Assembly (NCBI GenBank): GCA_014529385.2
Contig: CM043962.1
Coordinates: 46,731,098-46,795,097 of the forward strand
Length of the DNA: 64,000 bases
Direction of reading: 5' to 3'
Source of the DNA: Adiantum capillus-veneris
Taxonomy: Eukaryota; Streptophyta; Polypodiopsida; Polypodiales; Pteridaceae
Each line of letters begins with the position of its first letter. Position 1 is the stretch's first letter. The notes under the pieces are model-generated. The model searched no databases. It was not told where the DNA came from and saw only the letters and a program-made list of their open reading frames with translations. This document shows, one piece after another, positions 52,935-64,000 of this stretch. The translations under genes and the position numbers were made by a program.

Positions 52935-54035
52935 TGTAAGGTGCAGCAGAATGAATTTTTGCGCTTTGCTCAAGATGAGTGCTCCGAATTGTGCTCAAGG
53001 TTCCTTTTGTTCTTATGGAAGGTAGAGCCTTCCGATCTTAATGAGAGAATGCTATGATCACAAACAAGGTGAATGGACATTGTGCGTGCAAGTGTATGAG
53101 ACTGAGAGATAGAGAGAGAAGAGAGATACGACACCAGAGACGTTGTAAAACCCTCCTCCGAAGGCCCCACTCTCGTCGGCGAGAGTGGTCTACTTATGAT
53201 TGCACAATCTGGTACAATGGGAATGCATGTGACTGATACAAGTCTAGGCTATGTCGGCAATGACGACGGTGATGACGAAGTCGACCTAAGGGCTGAAATC
53301 TGCAATCTTTTTACTATTGTCCAAAAACGCTATGGGCTGAAATCTGCGACTAGTCCAAAAACTCTGATTTGGGGGCTGTTTTCTATGGGTCTTTGACGTT
53401 GAAAATCTGCAGGTTTAGGGCTGAATCTGCTACTGTTTCATGGCTGAAAAACGGTGATGCAATGCCTCCAAAAACGCTGTTCAACACGCAGATAGGCTGA
53501 GTTCTGTTGATGCTAAAACCGCCAAGAGCTTGGGATTGCTGGCGATGGTACTGCTGTGGAAAACGCTAGGGATAGGCTGATGTAGAAAACGTTAGGGCTG
53601 GTGCTTGGAGAAAACGCCAAGGCTTGGGATCTTGCTTGGAGGGGGAAACGCCAAGGTTCTGCTGAGAAGTTGCTTGTTGAGCTTGGCTCCTGTTGCCTCT
53701 TCTGCCATTTAGTGCTAACTTTGGTTTGCTTATATATTTTCTTAGCAAAATTGCCCTACCTACTTTTGTTGGAAAGTCACTTAAATTAATAAGTGAAAAA
53801 TATCAAAAATAGGGAAAATAGGCTAAATGCACTGGAAAAATCCCCTAACTGATTCTAATGGATTCTGATGGGAATACTGATGATCATGCTGTGTGCAACC
53901 AGAGGATATGCATCTTCACTTAGTGTCCAGGCATGCACGGTCTACGAATAGACTCACAAAGTGCCAGATCACTTCTAATCTAGACTGATTGGACCGACTG
54001 AACCCTGATCATGCTGTAGCTTGTCCACGGACACA
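52935..54035 (-). repeat. 5' LTR (minus orientation) of the short element
   Basis: 1101 bp, very similar to 51244-52360. The main length difference is a loss of about 25 bp near 53415. Confidence 0.85.
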
Positions 54036-54275
54036 TAGGGTTGGATGTGTCACGTGACAAATGGTTCTTCATATTCACTCCATATTTGTTACATACCAGA
54101 CAAAGAAAAAAGGGAGAAGAGAGAATAAGATGATTGACATAGCAGAGGACCTGAAGATGGGCTGGTGTCTCCCCCCCCCCTCAAAGTGTATCTCTATTTA
54201 TGGAGAGAATTCTTTTACAAGCACATGAATGGAAGGTGGGACACTATTCCCGTGCTCTGTTTGAGATCTCAGACT

Positions 54276-55353
54276 CGATGGTACTTCCTTCCCTTCTTAG
54301 GAAACTCGAGAGACGATGCTCTCAACTCAATGATCTTTCGGTTGGGTCTCAGAGCTTTCCCGCTCTGCAAAACCGACTCGATCTCAAAACCAGAAATTCT
54401 TGAGCAAAGGACGAGGCCTTATCTTGCTTAGATCTTGAAGGTACAAAATCACAAACATGATAGCAAACTATGAGAAACTCATAACAAACATCACCTGATA
54501 TTTCTGACGCGGAAAACAACCTTCGGATATGGTCTCCTATGTGAACTTGACAATCAGTTGTGGCTAAAATTTGCGAAGATGTTTCCTCAACAAGGGCCCT
54601 TCACAAACTGATTCCAAGTGGAGAGGGCTAGGTTGCTTTTATAGGTTCTGGAGGTTGGAGAGAATAGAGGAAGATATGGTCTCCTATATGAACTTGACAA
54701 TCAGTTGTGGCTAAAATTTGCGAAGATGTTTCCACAACAAGGGCCCTTCACAAACTGATTCCAAGTGGAGAGGGCTAGGTTGCTTTTATAGGTTCTGGAG
54801 GTTGGAGAGAATAGAGGAAGGTAGAGTTGCTTTTCCCACAAGAATAGGGTTGATGTGGGAGCGTCTAGCTTTTTAGGAATAGAGATCGATGGTACTTCCT
54901 TCCCTTCTTAGGAAACTCGAGAGACGATGCTCTCAACTCAATGATCTTTTGGTTGGGTCTCAGAGCTTTCCCGCTCTGCAATACCGACTCGATCTCAAAA
55001 CCAGAAATTCTGGAGCAAAGGACGAGGCCTTATCTTGCTTAGATCTTGAAGGTACAAAATCACAAACATGATAGCAAACTATGAGAAACTCATAACAAAC
55101 ATCACCTGCTATTTCTGACGCGGAAAACAACCTTCGGATATAGTCTCCTATGTGAATTTGACAATTAGTTGTGGCTAAAATTTGCGAAGATGTTTCCACA
55201 ACAAGGGCCCTTCACAAACTGATTCCAAGTGGAGAGGGCTAGGTTGCTTTTATAGGTTCTGGAGGTTGGAGAGAATAGAGGAAGGTAGAGTTGCTTTTCC
55301 CACAAGAATAGGGTTGATGTGGGAGCGTCTAGCTTTTCAGGAATAGAGATCGA
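54276..55353. repeat. nested tandem duplication (608-bp and 146-bp units)
   Basis: The block starting GATGGTACTTCCTTCCC at about 54276 recurs at about 54884. Within it, the segment from GTCTCCTATGTGAACTTG to AGAATAGAGGAAG occurs at about 54530-54671, again directly after at about 54676-54820, and a third time at 55140-55287. The 60-90 codon frames are not supported as genes. Confidence 0.85.
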
Positions 55354-55359
55354 TTGGTT

Positions 55360-55362
<3 letters not shown>

Positions 55363-55436
<74 letters not shown>

Positions 55437-55484
55437 GCAGAGAAGAGAAGAGAGGAGAGGAGAGGAGAGGAGAAGAGAAGAGAG
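55363..55484. repeat. (AG)n tract passing into GGAGA/AGAAG purine tract
   Basis: About 70 bp of AG followed by about 50 bp of pure purine GAGGA/GAAGA repeats. Confidence 0.95.
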
Positions 55485-55493
55485 TTTTAACGT

Positions 55494-55889
55494 CGTAGGA
55501 AACTATCCCAAGAGACCTTAAAGATCTAGCCGACGAGGAGAGTTGAACTCAAGACCTCTTATTCAAGAGGGAAATGGCATATCCAATCTATCACAGTTGG
55601 GTGATAGAAAGGTTATGCCATTTTCTTCTTTTTATTAGCGCTCGTGCACGGGCGCGCGCACACACACACACACACCCGAGAAGAAGAGTGTTTCAACGTC
55701 GTAGGAAACTATCCCAAGAGACCTTAAAGTCTAGCCGAGGAGGAGAGTTGAACTCAAGACCTGTTATTCAAGAGGGAAATGGCATAACCAATCTATCACA
55801 CTTGGGTGATAGAAAGGTTATACCATTTTCTTCTTTTTATTAGCACACACATACACCCAGACACACCCGAGAAGAGAGTTTTAACGTCG

Positions 55890-55892
<3 letters not shown>
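55494..55892 (-). repeat. SINE-like repeat, two and a fraction tandem copies
   Basis: Copies at about 55494-55640, 55689-55840 and the first 17 bp at 55876-55892. On the minus strand each has TGATAGATTGG (A-box-like) and, about 35-40 bp on, GAGTTCAACTC (B-box-like), the order in tRNA-derived SINEs. Copies are separated by CA-rich simple sequence. No poly-A end was recognised. Pol III origin is inferred from the boxes only. Confidence 0.45.

Positions 55893-55973
<81 letters not shown>
55893..55973. repeat. (AG)n microsatellite at the LINE 5' junction
   Basis: 81 bp of AG/GA directly joined to LINE coding sequence. Confidence 0.97.
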
Positions 55974-55975
<2 letters not shown>

Positions 55976-58900
55976 CACAAAGGAGATTCGTCGTGTATAG
56001 GAGGCTAGGTCTGAGTTCACTCATCATGCTTCAGTATCTCATTGGATAGCTAAAGCTGATCGAATGAATAAAGACTTCTTCGCTGCGCATAAAGAGCGCC
56101 CTCCTGGCACCACCCTTCGAACTTTGTGCGATGCTCAGGGGACACTACATATGCATCCTGATGTTATTCTTGATATGTCTGCAGATTATTTTGAGACATT
56201 GTTCACTGCTGATGTATGCACTACTGAGGTTTTACTTGCCCGTGAGCAGATCTGGCATCACACTCGACATCGTTGTACAGACACTATGGCAGAGATCTTA
56301 TTGGCACCCTTCACACTTGCAGAGCTCCATGTTGCTATCGAGAGTCTTGATCCATCCTCCTGTCCAGGAGAGGATGGCCTCACTAGAGCTTTCTTTTTGA
56401 CATATTGGGATGTATTGCATATACCACTGCTTCGCGGTTGTCAGGACATCTTTGTATTAGGATATATGCATCCGGATCTTTGTTCAGGTCTCATATCTCT
56501 TATTCCGAAGGGGGGTGACACCACTCAGCTTCGACAGTGGAGACCTATTACCCTACTCCCTTCGGTCTATAAGATATTAGCGTTACTGATCAGCCATTGC
56601 TTGCGACCGTTCTTACCAGATATTATTCATACTTCTCAGACAGGCTTTGTCATGGATCGATGCATCCTGGATAATATCTTCACTTATTATGAGGCAGTAA
56701 AGTGGGCCAGATCATCTTCTAAACCTCTCGCTTTTTTCATCCTCGACTTCGAGAAAGCATACGATCGTGTTGAGTGGGACTTTCTCGAAGGATCATTAGC
56801 CAGGATGGGTTTCCCTTCGAGATGGATCTCAGGCATTTCCACTCTCTTCAGGACTGCCAGCAGTGCTATTACTATTGGTGGCTGTGTCAGTCGTAGTTTT
56901 GAGAGCTCTCGATCTGTCCGTCAGGGATGTCCTTTAGCAGCATATCTGTATCTGTTTGTAGGAGAGACTATGTCCGACTTTCTTCGTGCTCAGAGTCATG
57001 CATTTTGTGGCTTGACCATGCTAGTACCTATAGCTCTGGACCTTATTGATCAGGAGTTTGCTGATGACACTATGCTGATGTTGCGCTATTTGCTAGCTGC
57101 TCTTGATGCCATGCGGGAGGCCCTTGAGGTTTTTTGCATTGCCAGTGGTGCACGCATTAACTGGCATAAATCCTATGGGTTACTGGTTGGCAGTGATGAC
57201 ATACCTACTTGGGGGGTAGCTGATGGTTTCACATGGCTACAGCCGGGTCAGACATGCAGATATCTGGGCTTTCAGGTTGGATTTGATGTTTCCTCACAGC
57301 AGCAGTTTGCACCCGTACTACAGTCTATTCGCAGGAAGCTATGTCATTGGTCTTCACGTCATCTGTCGTTGGCTGGCCGTGCATTGGTCGCCAACCAGGT
57401 CATTCTGGCTACAGTATGGTATACGGCCTCTTGTTGGATGCTACATTTTGGTGTGATAGCTCAGCTCCGCCGACTAGTGCGGAACTTTTTATGGAGTGGC
57501 ACAGATGGGACTATTGATACTCGTGCTCGAGTTAGCTGGTCCACGATTATTCGTCCTAGGTCAGAGGGAGGCCTTGGCATTATTGATCCAGAATTACAGA
57601 GCCGTGCCCTTCTTACCAAGCTTATTGTTCGGGGTCTTTTTCCCGGCCAAGAACCTTGGAAGATGCTTCTTCAGGCCGCTCTTTGCACAGTGACTCCACG
57701 CCTCGGCACTAGAGATGGTCATACTTGGCATACATGGTATCGTTTTCTCTTTACGGATGCCCCATTGTCCACCACCACCCTCTCACCCTTCATCCGATCG
57801 CTCCTTCAGATTTGGGTTTCCATGCGCGGGCTATCATACGCTCACCTCCCTCATGTCGTGAGGAGATTGAGCGCCAGCCTCTCATTTGGAATGATGCAGT
57901 TCTTGATTATTCGGTTAATCCACCTCGTAAGCTTGGAGAGAGGACTCACATTGATTGGGCTGCTTGGGACACTGGCCCTGTTGCCTCTATGCGGTTGTTT
58001 CATGAGACACGAATGCTGGATGCAGATTTTGTGGCAGAGCATTATGACATTGGTCGTGGGGTGACAGACAGACTGCTTGAGATTGATTCCGCCGTTCCTT
58101 CACAGTGGGATGCAGTCATGCGAGGCACGGTTCAGATGCCTCCCCATTGTGGCTGGGAAGGCCTCTTTGCTCAGAGCACTCTCTTATTAGTTCGTTTAGA
58201 CACCATGCTGTTCACAGTTGATACTGACTACTCTCAGGGGATTCATGCTAGATTGACATATGATGCCACCTCTCCGCATCTTGTCTCCCCCGGCGCTCGA
58301 TGGGAGGCCATACGAGTAGTTGGCTCCCGCGGGAAGCGTCGTTGTGTTGACCCCGTTTCGCTTCCTCTGATGCTGCACTTTGGAGGCTTTGGGTGTGGGA
58401 GGGTCGTGCCCTATCTCAGCTTTATTGGGACCCAGGAGAGTGGCATTGGCCTCACTCTGACCCCACCGGTGCACCTGTATCATTCTTTGAGTACACTGTC
58501 AGGATTGGAAGGTTAGCATTGATGAAACAGCAACCAGAGCAGCCCACTCGTATGCGTTTCTGGTTACATTCAGGTCTCTCCCATGCCTATCTACAGCAGT
58601 TTTGGTCAGCCATCTGGGATTTACATGCGGCTCGTCGTATTTCTTTTTTCATGTGGATGATTGCACATGCAGGACTTCCAGTTGGGACTTGGCTAGCTAC
58701 TATGGGTCATGATCCGTTATGTACTCGCTGTCCTTTGCGACTACTTGAGTCACCTGCACATTGTCTTTGGTCATGCTCAACTTCTCATGTAGTGTGGCTT
58801 GCAGTTTGCTTTTTACTTAGCAGAGCGGGTGTTTAGCATGGATTTCTCACTTGGGGATCTGTCTCATGGTTGATGCCTATGCCCGGCCCGCATCTTTTCT

Positions 58901-59316
58901 ATGAGGGCTCAGACACAGATCCAGCCTTTATGCTTACCTCGACTGGTTATCGGCGAGGGACTTTGGCTATGCTACCACAGATTGCTTGGCAGGGGGATCC
59001 TTAGACATGTGATGAAGTCTTTTCAGTCATCACTAGCATTACACTATGGAATGTTTGGAGAGCTCGTTGTCTTCACATTCTAAGTGTGGCTCCACAGCTC
59101 CTTCAGGATACCCTCACTGCCATTTGGTTGGACATCATTCACACCCTGATTTGGCAGTGGGATTCTTCCTCAGGTACATCTCGAGCAGTCGAGGCTCGTC
59201 GATTTGCCTTCCTTCGGCGTTGGGCCCGATCCCCACTCTTCTTCACACTTACAGGTGGCCAGATTACATGGCATTATGCCCCTCCTTGGTGGTTTCTCCT
59301 CCACTCATCACACTGA
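55974..59316 (+). pseudogene. LINE ORF2 protein (reverse transcriptase, zf-RVT, C-terminal domain)
   Basis: The coding sequence is open from the AG junction (ARSEFTHHASVSHWIAKADR; one TAG near 56004), so the ATG at 56064 is internal. The longest stretch is 56064-58064. RT motifs: LRQWRPITLLPSVYKILALL, HTSQTGFVMDRCILDNIF, FFILDFEKAYDRVEWDFL, SVRQGCPLAAYLYLF, the catalytic FADDTMLML, then GARINWHKS. A one-base loss near 57825 and another shift near 58430-58490 break the frame. The zinc-finger region of plant LINE ORF2 (AARRISFFMWMIAHAGLPVG, then CTRCPLRLLESPAHCLWSC) follows. The C-terminal domain runs to 59316 with TAG codons at 58834 and 59002. Endonuclease is missing. Confidence 0.9.
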
Positions 59317-59469
59317 CCACCATGAGATTGTTCTAGTCGAGTTGTCACTATAGTGGCTCTCATCCTTACATTCAGCTTGTACACCCCACGTGATAGGCTA
59401 TTTTGGCATCCGCTGGGGATTATATTGTACTCAGTAATATACAGCCGTGACTTTTCCCAAAAAAAAAAA

Positions 59470-59470
<1 letters not shown>
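55974..59470 (+). mobile_element. L1-like LINE, 5'-truncated, with poly-A tail
   Basis: ORF2 coding sequence without the endonuclease domain, then about 140 bp of 3' untranslated region and a 12-base A run at 59459-59470. The 5' end is truncated exactly at an (AG)n tract. 5' truncation and a 3' poly-A are typical of target-primed reverse transcription. Two partial duplicates of the same LINE follow at 59531-59700 and 59807-60868. Confidence 0.9.

Positions 59471-59472
<2 letters not shown>

Positions 59473-59531
<59 letters not shown>
59473..59531. repeat. (AG)n microsatellite after the LINE poly-A
   Basis: About 29 AG units between the LINE tail and a duplicate of the LINE 3' end. Confidence 0.95.
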
Positions 59532-60868
<1,337 letters not shown>

Positions 60869-61210
60869 TAGAAATATCCGTTCTTGGTGGTTCAATAAAT
60901 ATTCCAAATCATAGTGCACCGTCATTTCGCTAGCATGACGCACTAGGAATATTTATTCTCGAATGTACTCCGTTCTCGTAGATCTACAATTCTTACTTAC
61001 TAGTTCTATGCACATGTTAAATAAACCTAATTTCAATAAATTGGAATTACTTTAAAAAAAAGAATATAGTCATTTAGCAACATTCCATTTGGCTTTTAAA
61101 CAGTTTTCCTCAACTGTAGTGCTTGTACATAATCACCCAAAATGTTTGGGTAAGGGACTAATTCTTTCTCTGTCATTCATTGAGCATTTGGAGTAGAATA
61201 ATTTTTACAC
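60869..61210. other. non-coding junction region
   Basis: AT-rich, no gene. It separates the LINE fragment from the minus-strand chromovirus remnant. Confidence 0.4.
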
Positions 61211-61770
61211 TTAAACTAAATATTTCATCTTTCTAGACGTAAGTTGTTGCCCTTGGTGATGAATAATCTGCTTTGGTTGGAGTATTTCTTCTGTCTCCTC
61301 AATCTCAAGACTGGGGTGACTCGGAGGTTGTCCAATATATGGTCTTAGTAAATTAACAGAGAAGGCATTTAAAATTTTCCAATTAGGCAGAAGCTCTAAT
61401 TGAAATGTGATATCATCAACTTGGTCAATTATCTTGAACAACCTATAAGAATGAGTGGAAACTTTAACCACTTTACCTTTATGAGTCGCTTGCCTCTTCA
61501 ATCTTGCCTTCTCAAACTTGAGTTAGAACAATTGACCTAATTGCAAGTCAAGATTTCTCCTGCGTTTGTTTGCAGCTTTCTTTTGTTTCTCGTGAGATTG
61601 TAAACTTGCTCTCTACTTGCCCGTAGGCAGTGCCCAAATCTCATACAAACTCGTCTATTGCAAAAATCTTATCCTTAGGTAAAAGGATCGGTGGAAGCAA
61701 TGGTTTACCATAAAGTACCTCAAGAGGAGCTTTCCCCATAGTGGAGTGTATAGTATATTTATATGCGTAC
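61211..61770 (-). pseudogene. chromovirus remnant: integrase C-terminus and chromodomain-like end
   Basis: Minus strand. GKAPLEVLYGKPLLPPIL at about 61660-61740 belongs to the integrase C-terminal part. Then LKRQATHKGKVVKVSTHSYR, IDQVDDITFQLELLPNWKIL and NAFSVNLLRPYIGQPP. The last 40 codons (EETEEILQPKQIIHHQGQQL) are where the chromodomain begins. The upstream continuation lies beyond the inserted element at 61771-62436. Confidence 0.75.
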
Positions 61771-62436
61771 TGTCACAAGACGGGCACCACGTGCCAACGG
61801 AAAAGAACAGACTGAACAACTTTAAGCACTTCAAATAACAACTGAACTAAAAGAGAGACGGACGACACGCGACACGGAGTGGCGGAATTCTACCCCAGAG
61901 AGTATTGGCCCCAAACCTAAGCACCCCTTTCGGTATTTCTTTATATTGCATCACCTCAGTACAAGCCGGTACTCCAAACTCTGCACCTTCTCCAGGAAGC
62001 ATGCCAGAGAATGAGCCCATGGCTTCATATTTAAAGGCCCTAGGCCCAAAAGTAGTTTACATGAGAAGCCTTCAAACTCAAAAGCATTTGGTCCAAAAGG
62101 ATGCCCAAAAGTTGCCAGCGTAATTTACGAAAATCCGTACAACTGCCACGTCAGCATCGCAAATCGCGAAAAACCGTACAAATTGCCATGTCAGCATGTC
62201 AACGCAATTTTCGAGCGTCCATACTGCTGCCACGTCATCAGCTGCGCAAGTCGTTGTGTTTGTGTGTGTCCTACTTTTTTTTAATCCCTTTATGTCACTT
62301 GGGGGCCCATCGGATGGGGTCCCATAAGTTGGTAGGACTTCTTTTTCTGCTATTTCTTGTTGTTCTTAGGGTTTAGGTCCTTTGGCTGGGACCTACAAGT
62401 CGACTTAGTGGCTTGACACGTCAGCAGTTTGTGACA
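61771..62436 (-). mobile_element. solo-LTR-like insertion in the integrase gene
   Basis: 666 bp with perfect 8-bp inverted ends TGTCACAA/TTGTGACA. It cuts the integrase reading frame between VDY and the following AYK segment. Flanks CGTAC and AGTAG share GTA at the expected duplication site. On the minus strand it has a TATA-like CAATATAAAGAAATACCG near 61935-61955. A diverged copy in opposite orientation begins at 63602. Could be a solo LTR or a TIR element with a 3-bp duplication. Confidence 0.65.
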
Positions 62437-63601
62437 AGTAGTCAACACGGGGTAAGTACTTTTCCCAATCAGGTTGTCTATTTGACGTATAAGATTTTAG
62501 CAAATCTAGAAGTGTAGAATTGGCAATATCACTCTGTCCATTTGTTTGAGGATGACAAACATATGAAAAACTAAGCTTTGTACAAAGCATGCCGAAAATT
62601 TTCAATCATGCAAGGATCTCCATCGCTCACAATGGATTGTGGCATCCATGTTGCTTAAAATCTGAGCCAAGAAAATTCTAGCCATATGATTTGCTTTAAT
62701 AGTCTTCTTGACAGAAATGAAACGAGCTTGCTTACTAAATCTGTCCACATTAGTCTGAAATGCATCATTTTTAGTCTGAGTCTTAGGTAGACCCATAATA
62801 CAATCCATGGCAATACTCTCCCATATTGATCAGACATGGGCAAAGGTGGAAGTAGCCCAAGTGCCTTGTCGATTGTATTCACTTTTTGACAAACCAAGCA
62901 TTCTTTTATATCTTGTGCTTTTAGGTTTGGCCAAAAGAAGTAGCCTTCTAAAGTGAGAGTCATGGGTAAAATACCTTGATGACCCGCACAAGGAGAAGCA
63001 TGTATCTCGTCCATGATCTTGCGTCTTAATGGTGCAACCACACAAATTGCTTGGTGGTGATAAAGATAACTATCCTTAATGGAGTAAGGATAAACAATTT
63101 CACCATTTTGTTTCTTACTCCAGATAGGGGAAAACTCAAGGTCTCTTGTATATACTCAAGAAGAGATTCCAATTCTTGGTGGTAATTGCGTTCACCTTGG
63201 GCCGTCGACAAAGAGTGTTGTTCATACATCTAGATGTATAAAGCATCTGGATTTGCTTGCCCATCTCATGTGGTTCTCATATAATTTCCGTTGGGACATG
63301 AAATATCTTAAACTCTAGTGATTTGTTTTTATCACGAAGTCTGCTCCGAGAAGGTAATGCTTCCAAATAGCTAAAGCGTGTATAATAGCCATAAGTTCCT
63401 TCTCATAGATAGATGTATGCAATTTTACATCCGTAAGTTGTCTACTTTCATATGCTACTGCATGAGCCTCTTGGTTAAGCACTATCTCGATGCAATCGCT
63501 TCTGTGTACCTCAAATGGTTTTCTCAAATCTGGTACTATCAAATAGGACAATGGCTTGAAAGGTATGTAAGCTTTTCAAAGGTGGCTTTTGCCCAGTATC
63601 C
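62437..63601 (-). pseudogene. chromovirus remnant: RNase H and integrase
   Basis: Minus strand, in order: KATFEKLTYLSSHCPI (63598-63551), VPDLRKPFEVHRSDC, HAVAYESRQLTDVKLHTSIY, EKELMAIIHALAIWKHYLLG (RNase H). After a break near 63230-63310 comes a tether (QELESLLEYIQETLSF). The integrase zinc domain follows (MDEIHASPCAGHQGILPMTL, CLVCQK), then the core with WDCIMGLP-like MDCIMGLPKTQTKNDAFQTN and SFSYVCHPQTNGQSDIANST. In the last motif the catalytic Glu (NGQSE) is Asp. Multiple shifts. RT and upstream parts are missing. Confidence 0.78.
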
Positions 63602-64000
63602 TATCACAAACAGATGACGTGGCACGACCATCCTACAGACAAACAATACTGACGTTGATGTGGCGAAGATTGCACGAACCCTGAAATTCGCGTTGAATGA
63701 TGACGTGTCAGACTGTACGGATTTATGCAAATTGCATTGATGCTTTTTGGGCTAGATTTTGAAACCAGTTGCTTTTGAGACTTTTTGCTTTTAAGTTGGA
63801 AGCTTTTGGGGCTCTGCTTTTGGGCATCCCTTGTAAGAATAAAAAGGATCCAAGGGGCCTCACTATTCAGAGCATCTGGATGCAGAGTCTGAGAGTAGAG
63901 GACTCCTCGGGTGTTGTACTTTGCTCAAGCATTAATATAAAAAGAAATACCGAAAGGGGCGACAGATTTTGGGGTCAATACCTCCGGCAATGTTGACTCA
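63602..64000 (+). mobile_element. second copy of the LTR-like element, inverted, running off the window
   Basis: Starts TATCACAAACAGATGACGTGG, matching the minus-strand start of 61771-62436 (TGTCACAAACTGCTGACGTG). Shares GGGCATCC, the TATA-like AATATAAAAAGAAATACCG (about 63936-63954) and AAAGGGGCGACAG with it. Identity is moderate. The right end is outside the window. Confidence 0.65.

Larger units (their letters stand above)
51244..54035 (-). mobile_element. short non-autonomous LTR element inside the TITAN-like locus
   Basis: Two highly similar LTRs (51244-52360 and 52935-54035) flank only 574 bp. Read on the minus strand, the LTR ends CCTTACA and is followed by the primer site TGGTATCAAAGC (52933-52922), one mismatch from the tRNA-Met type. 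The interior has no gag or pol. LTRs of 1.1 kb are long for a TRIM, so this is an internally deleted or LARD/TRIM-like element. An exact target duplication at the ends was not seen. CAAATGG occurs at 51237-51243 and again at 54058-54064, 22 bp beyond the LTR. Confidence 0.8.

Noticed and set aside
54165-55071. Repeated ORFs with SQLNDL and GSQSFPAL peptides
   Set aside because: They arise from a tandem DNA duplication, are short and match no domain.
57851-58483. Minus-strand ORFs opposite the LINE
   Set aside because: Shadows of the real ORF2 frame on the other strand.

Overview
The window is plant nuclear DNA made almost entirely of nested, decayed retrotransposons, with one recognisable host gene. 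The evidence for a plant is threefold: primer-binding sites of the TGGTATCAGAGC type used by plant LTR elements, an intron-containing TITAN-like gene, and chromovirus-type Ty3/gypsy elements. Very long (AG)n/(TC)n and poly-G tracts and the mix of LINE types fit a large-genome land plant. A fern or another non-flowering plant is possible, but that is a guess.

Layout. 1-3430: non-coding repeat debris with a short possible exon, a 30-bp tandem array, microsatellites and an LTR-like block. 3440-7310: a 5'-truncated Ty3/gypsy pol (RT, RNase H, integrase) whose retropepsin-like domain lies AFTER the integrase. 7311-9867: LTR/leader sequence with about four degenerate 280-bp repeats carrying a palindrome. 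9868-14323: an LTR element with one large coiled-coil protein, no pol, a polypurine tract and a 933-bp 3' LTR. 14324-18990: a second gypsy pol of the same unusual domain order. 18991-24307: LTR and tail fragments, long TC and G tracts, and an LTR-embedded ORF of unknown function. 24308-26530: a decayed chromovirus, followed by its probable LTR.

28017-31849: Copia-1, complete LTRs, target duplication ttgtc, large internal deletion. It sits beside a PIF1/Helitron-type helicase fragment (31926-32630). 33211-35146: a minus-strand LINE. 35864-47107: a minus-strand chromovirus (gag, protease, RT, RNase H, integrase, chromodomain, 117-bp LTRs) split by Copia-2 (39029-44258, target duplication ctata). 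47108-48200: nested short LTRs, including an internally deleted derivative with target duplication ggagg.

49729-51243 holds the first exons of a TITAN-like (CENATAC/CCDC84-type) gene, cut by a short non-autonomous LTR element (51244-54035). 54036-55973 holds tandem duplications, SINE-like repeats and purine tracts. 55974-60868 is an L1-like LINE with two partial duplications, each joined to an (AG)n tract. 61211-63601 is a minus-strand chromovirus remnant interrupted by one LTR-like element and bounded by a second, inverted copy.

No autonomous element looks functional. Many stop codons are of the kind made by C-to-T change at CAG, CGA or CAA (and TGG on the other strand), and comparison of the two Copia copies proves this for several. 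This fits long-term cytosine methylation. The most unusual points are the integrase-then-protease order shared by two gypsy copies, and the pol-less LTR element coding for a coiled-coil protein.
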